The notes: a model not told the origin generated them from the sequence alone. A stretch of 64,000 bases of DNA from JAXMBX01 sp046349635 (GCA_046349635.1 JAXMBX010000020.1:1-64000); one strand, 5' to 3'. Numbered from the stretch's first letter, positions 47,253 through 57,468 are shown. Translations and numbers: made by a program.

Positions 47253-48329
47253 TCAGAAGTCGTTGCTCGCCTTGCCGTCGTTCCGGCCCCCCATCGCCTG
47301 CCACAGACCCAGGTCCACCTGGTTCGTGATGAAGGAGACATGGCCGTCGCAGAACAGGGAGTGCACGCCCCCCGAATGCCGGCTGTGAGCCGCCACGTTG
47401 TGCGACAACCGGCTCCACCAGTAGAAGTTCCGCACGCTGTGCGGCAGACCACCCCGACAATCAATCCCCGTGTCGTTTGGGCCGCGAATGTGGTTGTACA
47501 TCGTGTGACCCGGGGCTCCATACAGAATCCGGCTGCCGCGCGTCAGTTGCAGCTTCCCGCCGGAAATGCAGTCCCCCGGATAGTTGATCAGTTCCGGACC
47601 GTTGTTCGTGTTGTTGTTCCCGGTCGTCAGCACGAAACCCGTGGAGGGAGTGAACCCATTCCAGTTCCCGCCGGTATTGGTCTTGTCCGCCGGATCGGAA
47701 ATAATCTGTTCGCTCAGGCAGATCGTCTGGGACGGACCATCCGTGATGTCCTGCGTGCCGATCTTGGAGTTCTCGAAAGAGATCCCTGTTCCGCATTCCC
47801 GGAGGGGTTTTGGTGGAGACGGAGAACGTCGTCCCCGTGTTCATGACATAATTCGTGATTCCCGCGAAGCCCGCCCCTGGGCCAGCGACTGCACCCACGG
47901 ATCGCTGGGGCAGAGGAAGATCACCGGCTGGATGATCGCGAGAGTGTCATTCGCTGAGGTATCCGGCCCGCTCCGGAAATTGATCTGGTTATACAACGCC
48001 ATCTGATCGATGTAGGGGAGCATCTGGGCAAACCCCGAAAAAGTGTCTCCCTTTCCGGTCGTCGCATTGGCATTCGCGGTCTGGGTCAGATCGTCCGTCG
48101 GCGAGACGTACACGATCCGACCGGGGAAACACCTTGTTGGCATCCAGGTAGTTGTGCAACGCCAGTCCCAGTTGCTTCATGTTGTTCTTGCAACTGGTCC
48201 GGCGGACCGCCTCCCGCGCTTGCTGCACGGCGGCAGAAGCGGCGAAATCAACACCCCGATAATCGCAATCACCACCAGCAATTCGATCAGGATGAACCCC
48301 GAACGTCGACGAATTGAAAACCTGTGCAT
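47253..48329 (-). pseudogene. DUF1559 pseudopilin-type protein, multiply frameshifted
   Basis: Start at MHRFSIRRRSGFILIELLVV with AGGAG 9 nt upstream; the type IV pilin-like N-terminus and the DUF1559 marks VQQAREAVRRTSCKNNMKQL and GLALHNYLD are plain, and the C-terminus has GVHSLFCDGHVSFI, the H-x9-DG motif of the family. Reading it needs about four frame changes: near 48230 (C-run in CTGCCGCC), near 48125 (CCCC), near 47865 (GGGG) and near 47800. Each intact frame continues the family pattern, so the product was recently whole. Typical full length would be about 350 residues. It is divergent from the regulator at 48389. Confidence 0.82.
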
Positions 48330-48363
48330 TGAAATCTCTCCTGGGGACCCTTGCAGACGACCG

Positions 48364-48396
48364 GATCATGTCACATAATGATATGATCATGTCACA
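48364..48396 (+). promoter_or_regulatory. Two 12-bp direct repeats 21 bp apart, candidate operator
   Basis: GATCATGTCACA occurs at 48364-48375 and 48385-48396, a 21-bp period equal to two helical turns. The pair lies between the divergent DUF1559 and regulator genes, where an autoregulatory HTH protein would bind. One copy overlaps the likely start codons of the regulator. Confidence 0.5.
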
Positions 48397-49447
48397 CCAA
48401 ACACAACCGCCAGATCAAATTCAACCGATGTATCGCGTCCGCGAATTCCGCGAGCGAAAAGGCTGGTCCCGGCGGAACTTGCCCTCGGCGCGGGTATTTC
48501 CCGCACCGCGGTCAGCGCCATCGAAGGCGAACGCCTCACACCCTCCGTCTCCGCAGCCCTCGCGCTCGCCGAATCTTTCGGCTGTACGGTCGAAGAACTA
48601 TTCGGACGGCGGGCAGGTCACTCACCATCGCGCTGGGCTTGGCCCCAGGAGAAATCTCCCGGCCGCTGCTGGATTGCGGAACATCGCGGAGAGTTCCTCG
48701 CGTATTCACCCCACGAAGTCGCGACCTCTTTCTGGCCGCATGACGCCACCGCTCCCACGGAACCGCTGTCCGCGACGGCACGGGATCTCGCCCGCCGGAC
48801 GCTCGTCATCGCCACCTGTGACCCCGCCGTCGGGCTGCTGGCCCACGAACTCTGGGAGTCCTCCGGAATTCGTCTCCTGGCCGTCCAGCGTTCCAGCCGC
48901 CAATCGCTGCAGGCCTTGAGCACCGGTCTCGTCCACGCGGCAGGGATTCATCTCGCCGCCGTCAATTCCTCCGCTAACTCCACCGCCGCGTGGGAGGCCC
49001 TCACGGAAGAGTTTCAGATTCTCTCCATGGGGGCCTGGCAATCCGGAGTCGCGTTGAGTTCTCCATCAACTCCCCGCTCTCCGTTCCACTCAGCTCCTCG
49101 CGCCTTTCCTGGATCGGTCGCGAAAAAGGCTCGGGCGCCTATCAAAGTTGCAACAGGTGCTCGGCGATCGCATGCCGCGACGCATGGCACGCGATCATCG
49201 CGGAGTCGCCGAAGCCCTCCGCAACGGCTGGGGAGACGCCTGCATCAGCCTGCAATGGGTCGCCGAAGAATACGGCCTCGGTTTCCTTGGGGTCCGCCGC
49301 GAACGCTACGATCTCTGCATCCCCCACTCCATGCTGCAGGATCACCGCATCGCCGCGCTGCTCCGTGCCGCCCGCTCTTCCGCCTATCACCAGGCCCTGC
49401 AGGGATTGTCCGGGGTGGAAGCCCGCACCGCAGGCGAACTGCAGTAA
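48389..49447 (+). pseudogene. XRE-type HTH regulator with PBP-like domain, frameshifted
   Basis: N-terminal XRE-type HTH (MYRVREFRERKGWSR; then ELALGAGISRTAVSAIEGER and LALAESFGCTVEELFGRR) fused to a periplasmic-binding-protein-like sensor (COG1910-type; RTLVIATCDPAVGLLAHELW, GIHLAAVNSSANSTAAWEAL, then DRMPRRMARDHRGVAEALRN and SGVEARTAGELQ). About three to four single-base losses, for example GGG to GG near 48470 and AAAA to AAA near 49145, break the frame. Such one-component regulators respond to small anions or cofactors such as molybdate. The start is uncertain between ATG codons at 48368, 48389 and 48428; no SD is clear. Confidence 0.75.
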
Positions 49448-49495
49448 ACTCTCTTGTAAACCCGACGACTCTTATTTGTCAGATGTTTTGGGTGG

Positions 49496-49526
49496 CATGC
49501 CCACTTCGCGAAGCAGGGTGGGCATG
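49496..49526 (+). repeat. Perfect 9-bp inverted repeat (hairpin)
   Basis: CATGCCCAC...GTGGGCATG with a 13-nt loop containing the palindrome TTCGCGAA, in the 135-bp gap between the regulator and the propeller gene, both of which end here. No T-tract, so a bidirectional terminator or a dispersed palindrome is possible. Confidence 0.6.
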
Positions 49527-49582
49527 TGCGCGTTTGACTCTGATTCGAAACAATCGCCTGCCCAGTTAGGCCAGGCAGCTCA

Positions 49583-50839
49583 CTAACCGACGATCTCGCT
49601 GATGTCGATCAGGTGCAATTGGCGTCCCCCGGCATGCGGCGAGTCGATCACCACCTTTCGGCCATCCGGACTGAAGCGGGGATGCGTGTCGCATCGCCAC
49701 TCACCCGTGTATTCCGCCGGAGACAGGAAATGTCCCAGCGGCACCACCCGCTCCGTCTTCACATGATACAGATACGGATGCTGCAACCGCTGCTTGTCCG
49801 GATAACTGTCATTCAGGATCCACTCTCCCCCCGGCAGATACGTGCAATGCCCATCCTGTTGCATCTTCTTCGGGGCGACCGGTTCAATGTCCCGCCCCTT
49901 GTCGTCGAACAGGTAAAACCTGTTTCCATGCACCGGTTGCCGTGAGAACGCCAGGATGTGTTCCGGGTCGCGCCAGATGAAGTGCGACGTGATCCCGTTC
50001 GCATCCAGCACGTGCAGATCGGAACCATCGAGGTTGGCGGTAATCATCCGCGTCTCCCGTTTCTCGGGGCCTGTTTGCCAGCGGTGTAAAAACACGAACC
50101 GTGTCCCCTCCGGATTGAACAGCAGGTGATTGAACCAGTGCTTCCCACTTCCCTGCATGCTCGGCAACTGCGGCCCGAACTTCGCCACGTCCGCAATCGC
50201 CAGGATCAGTTCCTGCCGTCCGGTCGCCAGATCGATCCGGAAAATCCCCGTGTCTTTGGGCAGCGCAATCTTCTCATTCGGGTCGGAAATGCCGTTGTAC
50301 CCATACCCCGGCCTGCAATGCCCCAACCGTCGGAAGTCGGTCGCAATCGCGGTCTTCCCGTCCGGGCTCAGGGCGTAGATCGGATGCGGAATCGTGCGCA
50401 GCTCTTTCGTCCGGACGTTCAATATCCGGCAGACGTACTCGCCCCCCTCCCGATCATTCCAGACAACCGTCTCTTTCGAACCGGGAAGCCACTGCAGCAT
50501 GCACCCCTGTTGCCAGCACCAGGCAGTCGTCGTCCCCAGCGGAATCCACGCATCCCCAGCCTGCAGATCCACCATCCCCACGCCGATCCGATCCTCAGGC
50601 CTCGGGGCACGATGCTCAAAATCCACCTCCATCCCCAGCACATACCGGCTCGTCGGATCGAATTCCAGCTTGTCGTAATACCCAAACCAGTGCCGCTTCG
50701 GCCCCTGGGTAATCGTCCGGACGGGAGGCAATTTTTCTTGAGGTTTCGCGGCAAACAGACCCGTGCTCAGACCTCCCGCGACGATTGCGGCAACTCCCTG
50801 CTTCAAAACATGCCGTCGTGTGGACCGGGATGCCATCAC
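49583..50839 (-). CDS. Tat-exported beta-propeller protein, oligogalacturonate lyase-like
   Basis: 418 residues. Tat signal STRRHVLKQGVAAIVAGGLS. The mature part is a WD40/TolB-like propeller with repeated strands and loops (HWFGYYDKLEFDPTSRYVL, MVDLQAGDAWIPLG, KHWFNHLLFNPEGTRFVFLH, CDTHPRFSPDGRKVVIDSPH). The His residues in HWFNH and CDTHPRFS recall the oligogalacturonate lyase metal site, and the length fits that family, but catalytic identity is not proven. It is followed 21 bp upstream on its strand by the esterase gene and is probably in one operon with it and cpdP. Confidence 0.65.
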   Translation of the reverse strand: MMASRSTRRHVLKQGVAAIVAGGLSTGLFAAKPQEKLPPVRTITQGPKRHWFGYYDKLEFDPTSRYVLGMEVDFEHRAPRPEDRIGVGMVDLQAGDAWIPLGTTTAWCWQQGCMLQWLPGSKETVVWNDREGGEYVCRILNVRTKELRTIPHPIYALSPDGKTAIATDFRRLGHCRPGYGYNGISDPNEKIALPKDTGIFRIDLATGRQELILAIADVAKFGPQLPSMQGSGKHWFNHLLFNPEGTRFVFLHRWQTGPEKRETRMITANLDGSDLHVLDANGITSHFIWRDPEHILAFSRQPVHGNRFYLFDDKGRDIEPVAPKKMQQDGHCTYLPGGEWILNDSYPDKQRLQHPYLYHVKTERVVPLGHFLSPAEYTGEWRCDTHPRFSPDGRKVVIDSPHAGGRQLHLIDISEIVG

Positions 50840-50860
50840 ATTCTCTCCTTCAGCGATGCG

Positions 50861-51787
50861 TTATTTCTGAGGGGCGGGGTCTTTCAATTTCAGCGTCCGG
50901 GCGAAGAACTCATTCACGACCGTCCGGGTCCACGGAACCTGGATCAACGAATGCGGACAATGCCCCACGGTCGCCAGCCGATGATAGCTCAAATCGTGCA
51001 AGCCGTTCTTCTGCAGTTCCACCACAAACTTGTCCGCCGTCTCAATCGGCACCTGATTATCCTCCACCCCATAAATCAGCATCAACGGAATCTTGATCCG
51101 ATCCGCATATGTCGACGGGGAACATTTCTGGTACGCCTTCAGCAGTTCCCCCTCCGGCGGACCTCCCATGAACATATTCACCACACCCCGCAACACCCCC
51201 TGATGGTATTGCGCCACCATGTCAATCGGCCCGCTGTCGCTGATCGCACACTGCACCCGGCTGGAATGTTCCCGCCACGGGGCATCCGCAGCCAGGGAAG
51301 GCTCCTCGGAAATCGCCAGCATCAGCGCCAGGTGTCCTCCCGCGGAGTTTCCCCACGCTCCGATCCGGGCCGGATCGAGATTGTGTTCCTTCGCATGCGC
51401 CCGCAACCAGCGGATCGCGCACTCGCAATCCTCCAGACCGGAAGGATAGATCGCCTCTTTGGAGAGTCGATAGTTGATCGTTGCCGCGGCGAAACCCAGC
51501 CGCGCATAGTCGATCACATTCGCCTGGTTCCGAGGCTTGATCGTCGCAAAACTTGATTTATCCCCATCCACCCAGCCTCCCCCGTGAATCAGCACAATCA
51601 CCGGCAACGGTTTCTCCGATTTCGCTTCCGGAACCGCCAGATCCAGTTTCATCATCCGGTGCCCGCCGGGGTGATAAGAAATCTCCCGCTGCAGAATCAC
51701 TCCATCGACGACTTCCGCCGCACAGAGACCACTCCCACAGCAAAAGAGCAGGGCAGCCGCAAACATACTCCGAGCGACACGATTCAT
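50861..51787 (-). CDS. Exported alpha/beta hydrolase (BD-FAE-like esterase)
   Basis: 308 residues with a signal peptide (MFAAALLFCCGSGLCAAEV). The oxyanion HGGGW motif is in VIVLIHGGGWVDGDKS, the nucleophile elbow is GNSAGG (G-x-S-x-G), the Asp is in YGVEDNQVP and the His in VGHCPHSL. This layout is that of carbohydrate esterase/acetyl esterase-like lipases acting outside the cytoplasm. It stands between the propeller protein and cpdP on the same strand. Sugar deacetylation is plausible next to a sulfatase array, but is inference. Confidence 0.85.
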   Translation of the reverse strand: MNRVARSMFAAALLFCCGSGLCAAEVVDGVILQREISYHPGGHRMMKLDLAVPEAKSEKPLPVIVLIHGGGWVDGDKSSFATIKPRNQANVIDYARLGFAAATINYRLSKEAIYPSGLEDCECAIRWLRAHAKEHNLDPARIGAWGNSAGGHLALMLAISEEPSLAADAPWREHSSRVQCAISDSGPIDMVAQYHQGVLRGVVNMFMGGPPEGELLKAYQKCSPSTYADRIKIPLMLIYGVEDNQVPIETADKFVVELQKNGLHDLSYHRLATVGHCPHSLIQVPWTRTVVNEFFARTLKLKDPAPQK

Positions 51788-51910
51788 GCGGGCCTCTTTA
51801 CGACTTGGCGGCCTTCGCCGCAGCCGGTTTCGCTAAACAAACTTCGTAGTCATTCGCCCCTCGATCTTCCCGACCTTCGGTAACCCCTTGCTGTCGAGCA
51901 GCTTTTCCGG

Positions 51911-52681
51911 TCAGCTCACCTCCCAGACCCGATCTCCCCCGCCAATCTCCAAGTTCCTGATCTTCAGCGCATTCAACTCTTCCACCACTGTTTGATGAAA
52001 CCCCGTCTTCAAATGGACGGCCACAATCTGCGCGGGGATCTTCAACTTCGCCAGCTCTCGCTCGAACAGGGCAGGGGTGAGGTGTTTGGTTTTCATCGCC
52101 AGTTCCCCCAAAGCATTCGGGAAACTGCATTCCATGAAGACCATCTTCAATCCTGGCGTGGCGTTGGCAATTTCCCAGATCCGCTCCGTCGGCCCGGAAT
52201 CGGAGACGAACAGCACCGCCGTCCCTGTCGCATCCTGCACCAGAAAACCGTGCGTCGGGACAACGTGGTTGACTTCAATCGGCGTGATCGTCAACCCCTC
52301 GACCACCACCGGCCGCTCCGAAACCAGTTCATCCGTCCGATAAAATGAAACCACCCCCGCCGATAACCGCTCCAGATCCGGCCAGATCCGGTCGTTGAAC
52401 AAATCCCGCCGCAACGAATCCAACACAAACCCGCCCGCATGGATCGTCGGACCATCCCCACGCGGCTCGTAGACATTGCTCAGGAACGAAGGGAGCGATC
52501 CGACGTGATCGATATGGGAGTGGGACAAAAACACCTGCTTGACCGCGCGTTGGACTTCGACCGGGGAGATGTAACCCAGGCAGCCCGCATCAATCGCCAC
52601 TGTCTCATTGATCAGAAACGTCGTCAGGTTCTGATGCCCGTCCCCGTTCCCCACGGCGGAGCCGATTTGTCGGATTTTCAC
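51911..52681 (-). CDS. Class II 3',5'-cyclic-nucleotide phosphodiesterase-like MBL protein
   Basis: 256 residues. A metallo-beta-lactamase-fold phosphodiesterase of the CpdP/PDE1 class II type: TTFLINETVAIDAGCLGYIS, metal motif LSHSHIDHVGSLPSFLSN (HxHxDH), then VNHVVPTHGFLV (third His), VLFVSDSGPTERIW (Asp), and the C-terminal His in IVAVHLKTG. The length and order fit cAMP/cGMP phosphodiesterases rather than RNase Z or glyoxalase. The start is GTG. It is followed at 51788-51910 by a short gap with no gene. Confidence 0.8.
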   Translation of the reverse strand: MKIRQIGSAVGNGDGHQNLTTFLINETVAIDAGCLGYISPVEVQRAVKQVFLSHSHIDHVGSLPSFLSNVYEPRGDGPTIHAGGFVLDSLRRDLFNDRIWPDLERLSAGVVSFYRTDELVSERPVVVEGLTITPIEVNHVVPTHGFLVQDATGTAVLFVSDSGPTERIWEIANATPGLKMVFMECSFPNALGELAMKTKHLTPALFERELAKLKIPAQIVAVHLKTGFHQTVVEELNALKIRNLEIGGGDRVWEVS

Positions 52682-52792
52682 GGCTTACCCTCGTCACCTG
52701 ATTCCCGATCGCTTCCCGACCACCATTGTGACACAGGCCGAAGGTTTCAGGAAGAATCCTCCCCCGAATCCGTTCTTCCCCTGACCGCAGGA

Positions 52793-54103
52793 TCAATCCT
52801 CTTCGACATCCCGGCTGGAGATCGCCAACACCATTCCGGTCACAATCAACGTTTCGACGACAAACACCTTCTCTACCAGCCCATGGTCCAGGCCATTCAG
52901 CAAGAAGAAAAACTTCGCGAAGCAGTCGATGACCCCCGCCCAGGTCAGCAGCAGGAGTTCGCGTGCGGTTCGCTTTGTTTTCGCCTGCAGTTGCGTGGAG
53001 ACGTACGCCACCACCGGCATCGCGAGAATGAACGTGATCCCCCACAAACTCCGGGGTGGAATCTGGATCGCTTCGCTCCCTTTCATCTTCAGGGCACCCG
53101 CAACGAAATCCCGGAAGAAAGCAACGACCGTTATTGAAAATGCGATATGAGCTGCCAGAAATTCCGAACAGATCGCCACCGCCAGCAGCAAGCACCCCAG
53201 AATTGTGTAGATCCCTTCCGATGGAGTCCACGGGCGATGTGATAAACCAAAGTTAAACCACAGGCTCGCCACCACCAGCAGCAGCAAGACAGGATACGTC
53301 GCCGCGCGCGGCAGTTTTCCCCACACATCGTCCTGTTCACTCAACGCCAGGTTCTCTCTCTTCAACATCTCCCGGTTTCGATAACAGGCGATCGCATACC
53401 CAATCCCCAGCAGCGCTCCGAACGTGAACTCCATTCCTTTCCAGTAGGGAAGCTTCTGGTACGCTGCGGGCACTCTTTGGCTGATCGCCATGAACAAGCC
53501 ACCCCCGCCAAACCCCAACCCGCCGAAGTAGAACCCCCACAGCGCCATCTCCAGGGTGAATTGCTCCCGCTTCTTCATCCAGGGAATGATCAGAAAGCCG
53601 ACCGCTCCCAGCAACATCCCCACCAACACCTCTTCGCGCGGCCTGTCGTAACGATTCGAGAAATAGACCAGCTTCGTGTGATCGAAGATTGCCCACCCCA
53701 CCATCGTCCCCACGGCGAGATACAGCAGACTCAGCAGCACTTCCTTGCGAGTGTATTTCTGGATCATGAATCCCATTCCCAGGATCCCACCTCCCACCAC
53801 ACCCCACGCCGCCCCTTTGAGCGTCAGTCCCAACAGACCCCACCACATCGTCTCCGGCACTCTGGCGAAGCCGATCGTCTGCCCATACGTCATCTGCCCC
53901 CCGATCCCGATCCCAACCGCCCCCATCGCCGCGATCAGATGCACGTGCTTCTTCAGATCCAGCAGCAGACACAGGCACAGCCCGATCATCGCCCCCGGAA
54001 TCATCGCCCCGGACGGCCCCCCGCCAATTGTCCCCCGCAGCCCCCACCCCAGAGACATCGTCGCCGCCGAAAGAATCAGAAACGTCGTCAAGTTCCGCTG
54101 CAT
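52793..54103 (-). CDS. Polytopic membrane protein of unknown function
   Basis: 436 residues, roughly ten membrane helices rich in Gly (LRGTIGGGPSGAMIPGAMIG, GLTLKGAAWGVVGGGILGMG, FYFGGLGFGGGGLFMAI). Charged residues sit in the loops, including NRYDRPREEVLVG. No transporter signature was recognised; Gly-rich packing recalls acyltransferase or transporter-like membrane proteins of planctomycetes. The ATG has AGGAA about 10 nt upstream. Divergent from the sulfatase operon, with palindrome copy B in the gap. Confidence 0.7.
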   Translation of the reverse strand: MQRNLTTFLILSAATMSLGWGLRGTIGGGPSGAMIPGAMIGLCLCLLLDLKKHVHLIAAMGAVGIGIGGQMTYGQTIGFARVPETMWWGLLGLTLKGAAWGVVGGGILGMGFMIQKYTRKEVLLSLLYLAVGTMVGWAIFDHTKLVYFSNRYDRPREEVLVGMLLGAVGFLIIPWMKKREQFTLEMALWGFYFGGLGFGGGGLFMAISQRVPAAYQKLPYWKGMEFTFGALLGIGYAIACYRNREMLKRENLALSEQDDVWGKLPRAATYPVLLLLVVASLWFNFGLSHRPWTPSEGIYTILGCLLLAVAICSEFLAAHIAFSITVVAFFRDFVAGALKMKGSEAIQIPPRSLWGITFILAMPVVAYVSTQLQAKTKRTARELLLLTWAGVIDCFAKFFFLLNGLDHGLVEKVFVVETLIVTGMVLAISSRDVEED

Positions 54104-54149
54104 CGTGGTCAGTTCCTGCGAATCAATGGTGAATACTCACGAGGTGCTC

Positions 54150-54241
54150 CTGACAAAATGCCCCCGACAACATGCGGTTGGTGATCACGTTCGAAGGAAC
54201 GACGTCAGGAAACCGCGCTTCGTCCAGAGCATTTGTCAGAT
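54150..54241 (+). repeat. Palindromic element copy B
   Basis: About 90 bp. CTGACAAAATGC at the left and GCATTTGTCAG at the right are inverted; inside it carries CATGCGGTTGG, TGATCACGTTCG, CAGGAAACCGCGCTTCGTCC as in the other copies. It lies in the divergent gap before the sulfatase genes, in the likely promoter region. Confidence 0.8.
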
Positions 54242-54435
54242 CAGACAAGAGCAGACCCAGATTAGCTCCCCCGTCGACCCTTCGCCAGAGTCTCTCAAAA
54301 CTCCCGCGGAATCCTTCCGAATTGTCCCCGAGTTCCCCTTTGGAGAGGCGTCCATTTCTGAAATTCCGTATGATGAATCCCCCCTCATCTTTCAACGTCC
54401 GAGTAAGAATCCAGCGTTCGTCGGAGCACGCCGTT

Positions 54436-55939
54436 GTGAGACGTTTTCTCTTATTCTTATGCGTCATCTGTGGGATCGGCTTCTCGCTGCAGGCCTCCGA
54501 ACCTGCCGCCAAACGCCCGAACGTTCTGCTCATCGCGGTCGATGATCTGAACGACTGGCTGGGCTGCCTCGGTGGCCATCCGCTGGTGCGGACTCCCCAC
54601 ATCGACGCCCTCGCGAAACGGGGCACCCTCTTCCGCAACGCCCACTGCCAGGCCCCTCTCTGCAATCCCTCCCGCACCAGTCTGCTGTTCGGCCTCCGTC
54701 CCACCACCACCGGTGTGTATGGCCTCGCCCCCTCTCTCCGGACACTTCCCGCATTCAAGGACCGCGTCTCCCTCCCGCAACATTTCGCCCGGCACGGTTA
54801 CCGCACCCTCACGACAGGCAAAATCTTTCACTCCATTCGGCCTCAGGACAAACCGAGCGAATTCGACCTCTATGGCCCCCCGTCAAGCATCGGCGTGAAG
54901 CCCCCCCAAGCTCATCCCTCCCACCCCCATGGGAAATAACCCCCTCATGGATTGGGGCGTCTTTCCTCACGAGGACAAGGACAAAGGGGACGCGATCCTG
55001 ACCCGCTGGGCCGTCGATCAGATTAAACAACAACCTCGCGACAAACCCTTCTTCCTCTCCATCGGCTACTTCCTGCCGCACGTCCCCTGTTACACCACCC
55101 AACGCTGGTATGACCTCTATCCCGACAGCGACCAGTTACTCCCCAAAGTCAATCCCCATGACCGGGACGACATCCCTCGCTTCGCCTGGTATCTGCACTG
55201 GTATCTCCCCGAGCCTCGCCTCCGCTGGCTGCAGGAACAGAACCAATGGCGGAATCTCGCCCGCTCCTACCTCGCCTGCATCAGCTTTGTCGATCACCAG
55301 GTCGGCGAACTGCTCCAGGCCCTCAAGACTTCAAACCACGATCAAGACACGCTCGTCATTCTCTGGTCCGATCATGGCTGGCATCTCGGCGAAAAGCAGA
55401 TCACCGGCAAGAACACCCTCTGGGAACGCTCCACCCACGTCCCCCTGATCTTCGCCGGACCTTCGATTCCCGAAAATTCCATCTGCGACCAGCCCGTCGA
55501 ACTCCTCGACCTCTATCCCACGCTGATCGATCTCTGTCAGCTTCCACCCCGAACCGATCTGGAAGGGCATTCTCTGCAGCCGCAGCTCAAAGACGCTCAG
55601 GCCACCCGTCCCTGGCCCGCCATTACCTCCCACAATCAGGGAAATCACACGATCCGTTCTCAGCACTGGCGCTACATCCGCTACGCCGACGGCTCCGAAG
55701 AACTGTACGATCACCGCACCGACCCGAACGAATGGCACAACCTCGCCTCACAAAAAGAACTCGCCATAGTGAAAGAACACGCTGCCGTCATCGCCGAACA
55801 TCGCCGCTGGCTCCCCACAGTGGACAACCCTCCCGCCCCCGGCAGTGCCCATCGAGTTCTCACCTATAACCCCCTCACCAGGGAAACCGTCTGGGAAGGA
55901 AAACCAATCCTCCCTGACGCCCCTGTTCCGGAAGACTAA
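54436..55939 (+). CDS. Sulfatase 1, iduronate-2-sulfatase-like, one frameshift
   Basis: About 500 residues when read through. GTG at 54436 gives a signal peptide (VRRFLLFLCVICGIGFSLQA), with GGAG 9 nt upstream; ATG codons 22-23 codons earlier are also in frame. The formylglycine motif CNPSR starts at Cys76 (QAPLCNPSRTSLLFG). Metal Asp pair VLLIAVDDLNDWLG, later WSDHGWHLGEK, typical of iduronate-2-sulfatase-like S1 enzymes. A single extra C in a run of seven near 54903 shifts the frame (first part ends in a false stop at 54937, second begins PPTPMGNNPL). Restoring six C gives one continuous product. Exported, first of five sulfatase genes. Confidence 0.85.
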
Positions 55940-55956
55940 TTCTCCAAGGCCATTCG

Positions 55957-57468
55957 ATGCGCATCACAGTCCTGCTGCTCGCCGCAATCTTTTTGCTCGC
56001 CCCTGCGTGGGGTACTGCCGCCCAAAAACCGAACATCATCCTCTTCCTGATGGATGACCTCGGCCAGACAGACCTCGGCTGTTATGGCAGCACCTTCTAC
56101 GAAACCCCGCATCTCGATCGCCTCGCGCAGCAGGGACTCCGCTTTACGCAGGCCTACGCCGCCTGTCCCGTCTGTTCTCCCACCCGGGCCGCTGTTCTCA
56201 CCGGCAAATATCCGCTCCGCACCGGCGTCACCGACTACATCAACCCCGCCGGCGGCAACCAGCCCGCTAACTGGAAAAAGAACACCCTGCTCCTCCCCGC
56301 GCCATATGCCGATCGACTTCCCCTGGCCGAAATCACCCTCGCGGAAGTCCTCAAATCCACCGGCTATCACACCTTCCACGCCGGCAAATGGCACCTCGGC
56401 CCGCAAGGCTTTTATCCCGAGGATCAGGGTTTCGACATCAATAAGGGAGGCGCCGAAGACGGTGCCCCCCGCGGCCCCAACAAATACTTTTCCCCCTACA
56501 CCAATCCTCGTCTGACCGATGGTCCTCCCGGCGAATATCTCACCGACCGCCTCGCCACGGAAACCATCTCCTTTGTCCGCGCGCATCGCGACCAACCCTT
56601 CTTCGTCTACTTTCCGTTCTATGCCGTCCATACCCCGCTGATGGCCCCGGAATCTCTCGTCAAGAAATACGAAGAGAAACGCCAACGCCTCGGCCTGCAC
56701 GCTCAATGGGGGAGGGAAGGGGAGCGGAGGGTTCTGCTCAACCACGAACACCCGATTTACGCCGCCATGGTCGAATCGATGGACACCGCCATCGGTCGCG
56801 TCTTGCAAACACTCGATGAGTTGAAGCTCAATGAACAGACGATCGTCCTCTTCACCTCCGACAACGGCGGTCTCTCCACTTCCGAAGGGCACCCCACTGC
56901 CAACCTGCCCCTCCGCGCCGGCAAAGGCTGGCTGTATGAAGGGGGAATCCGCGTCCCGCTCATCATACGCTGGACCGGCAAATTCCCCGCCGGGAAATCT
57001 CTCGACACCCCCGTCTCCAGCATCGATTACTTCCCCACGTTCCTCGACCTGGCGGATGTTCACACTCCTCAGGCTGCACACGTCGACGGCATCAGCCTCA
57101 AGGAACTCATCCTGCACGACCAGCAACCCGCCACCCGCGATCTCTTCTGGCACTACCCCCACTACGGCAACCAGGGAGGCGCCCCCGGCTCAGTCCTTCG
57201 CCACGGTGACTGGAAATTGATCCTCTGGGAAGAAGGCCCCCACGTGGAACTCTTCAACCTCAAAGACGATCCCTCCGAGAAACAGGACGTCGCGGGGAAA
57301 CATCCCAGCATCGTTCGCGACATGCGCGCGAGGCTGGAGGAATTCCTCACCAGGAATCGCGCCCTCCATGCCACTCCCAACCCCGCCTACAATCCCGCCC
57401 AGCCCAATGGACGCGGCGAACAATTCAAACCCAACAAATACCGCGCGGCTGACCCCGCCGCCTCCTGA
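55957..57468 (+). CDS. Sulfatase 2, S1-family arylsulfatase
   Basis: 503 residues with a signal peptide (VLLLAAIFLLAPAWGTAAQ). Formylglycine motif CSPTR at Cys73 (ACPVCSPTRAAVLTGKYPLR), metal Asp in LFLMDDLGQTDLGCYG, HAGKWHLG, and FTSDNGGLS. An N-acetylgalactosamine-6-sulfatase/arylsulfatase A-like layout. The gene starts 17 bp after sulfatase 1. The conversion of the Cys to formylglycine needs a sulfatase-modifying enzyme, which is not encoded in this window. Confidence 0.93.
   Translation: MRITVLLLAAIFLLAPAWGTAAQKPNIILFLMDDLGQTDLGCYGSTFYETPHLDRLAQQGLRFTQAYAACPVCSPTRAAVLTGKYPLRTGVTDYINPAGGNQPANWKKNTLLLPAPYADRLPLAEITLAEVLKSTGYHTFHAGKWHLGPQGFYPEDQGFDINKGGAEDGAPRGPNKYFSPYTNPRLTDGPPGEYLTDRLATETISFVRAHRDQPFFVYFPFYAVHTPLMAPESLVKKYEEKRQRLGLHAQWGREGERRVLLNHEHPIYAAMVESMDTAIGRVLQTLDELKLNEQTIVLFTSDNGGLSTSEGHPTANLPLRAGKGWLYEGGIRVPLIIRWTGKFPAGKSLDTPVSSIDYFPTFLDLADVHTPQAAHVDGISLKELILHDQQPATRDLFWHYPHYGNQGGAPGSVLRHGDWKLILWEEGPHVELFNLKDDPSEKQDVAGKHPSIVRDMRARLEEFLTRNRALHATPNPAYNPAQPNGRGEQFKPNKYRAADPAAS

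Noticed and set aside
50126..51556. 476-codon plus-strand frame opposite the propeller and esterase genes
   Set aside because: It spans two well-supported genes on the other strand and is rich in Arg/Pro/His as expected of an antisense GC-rich frame.
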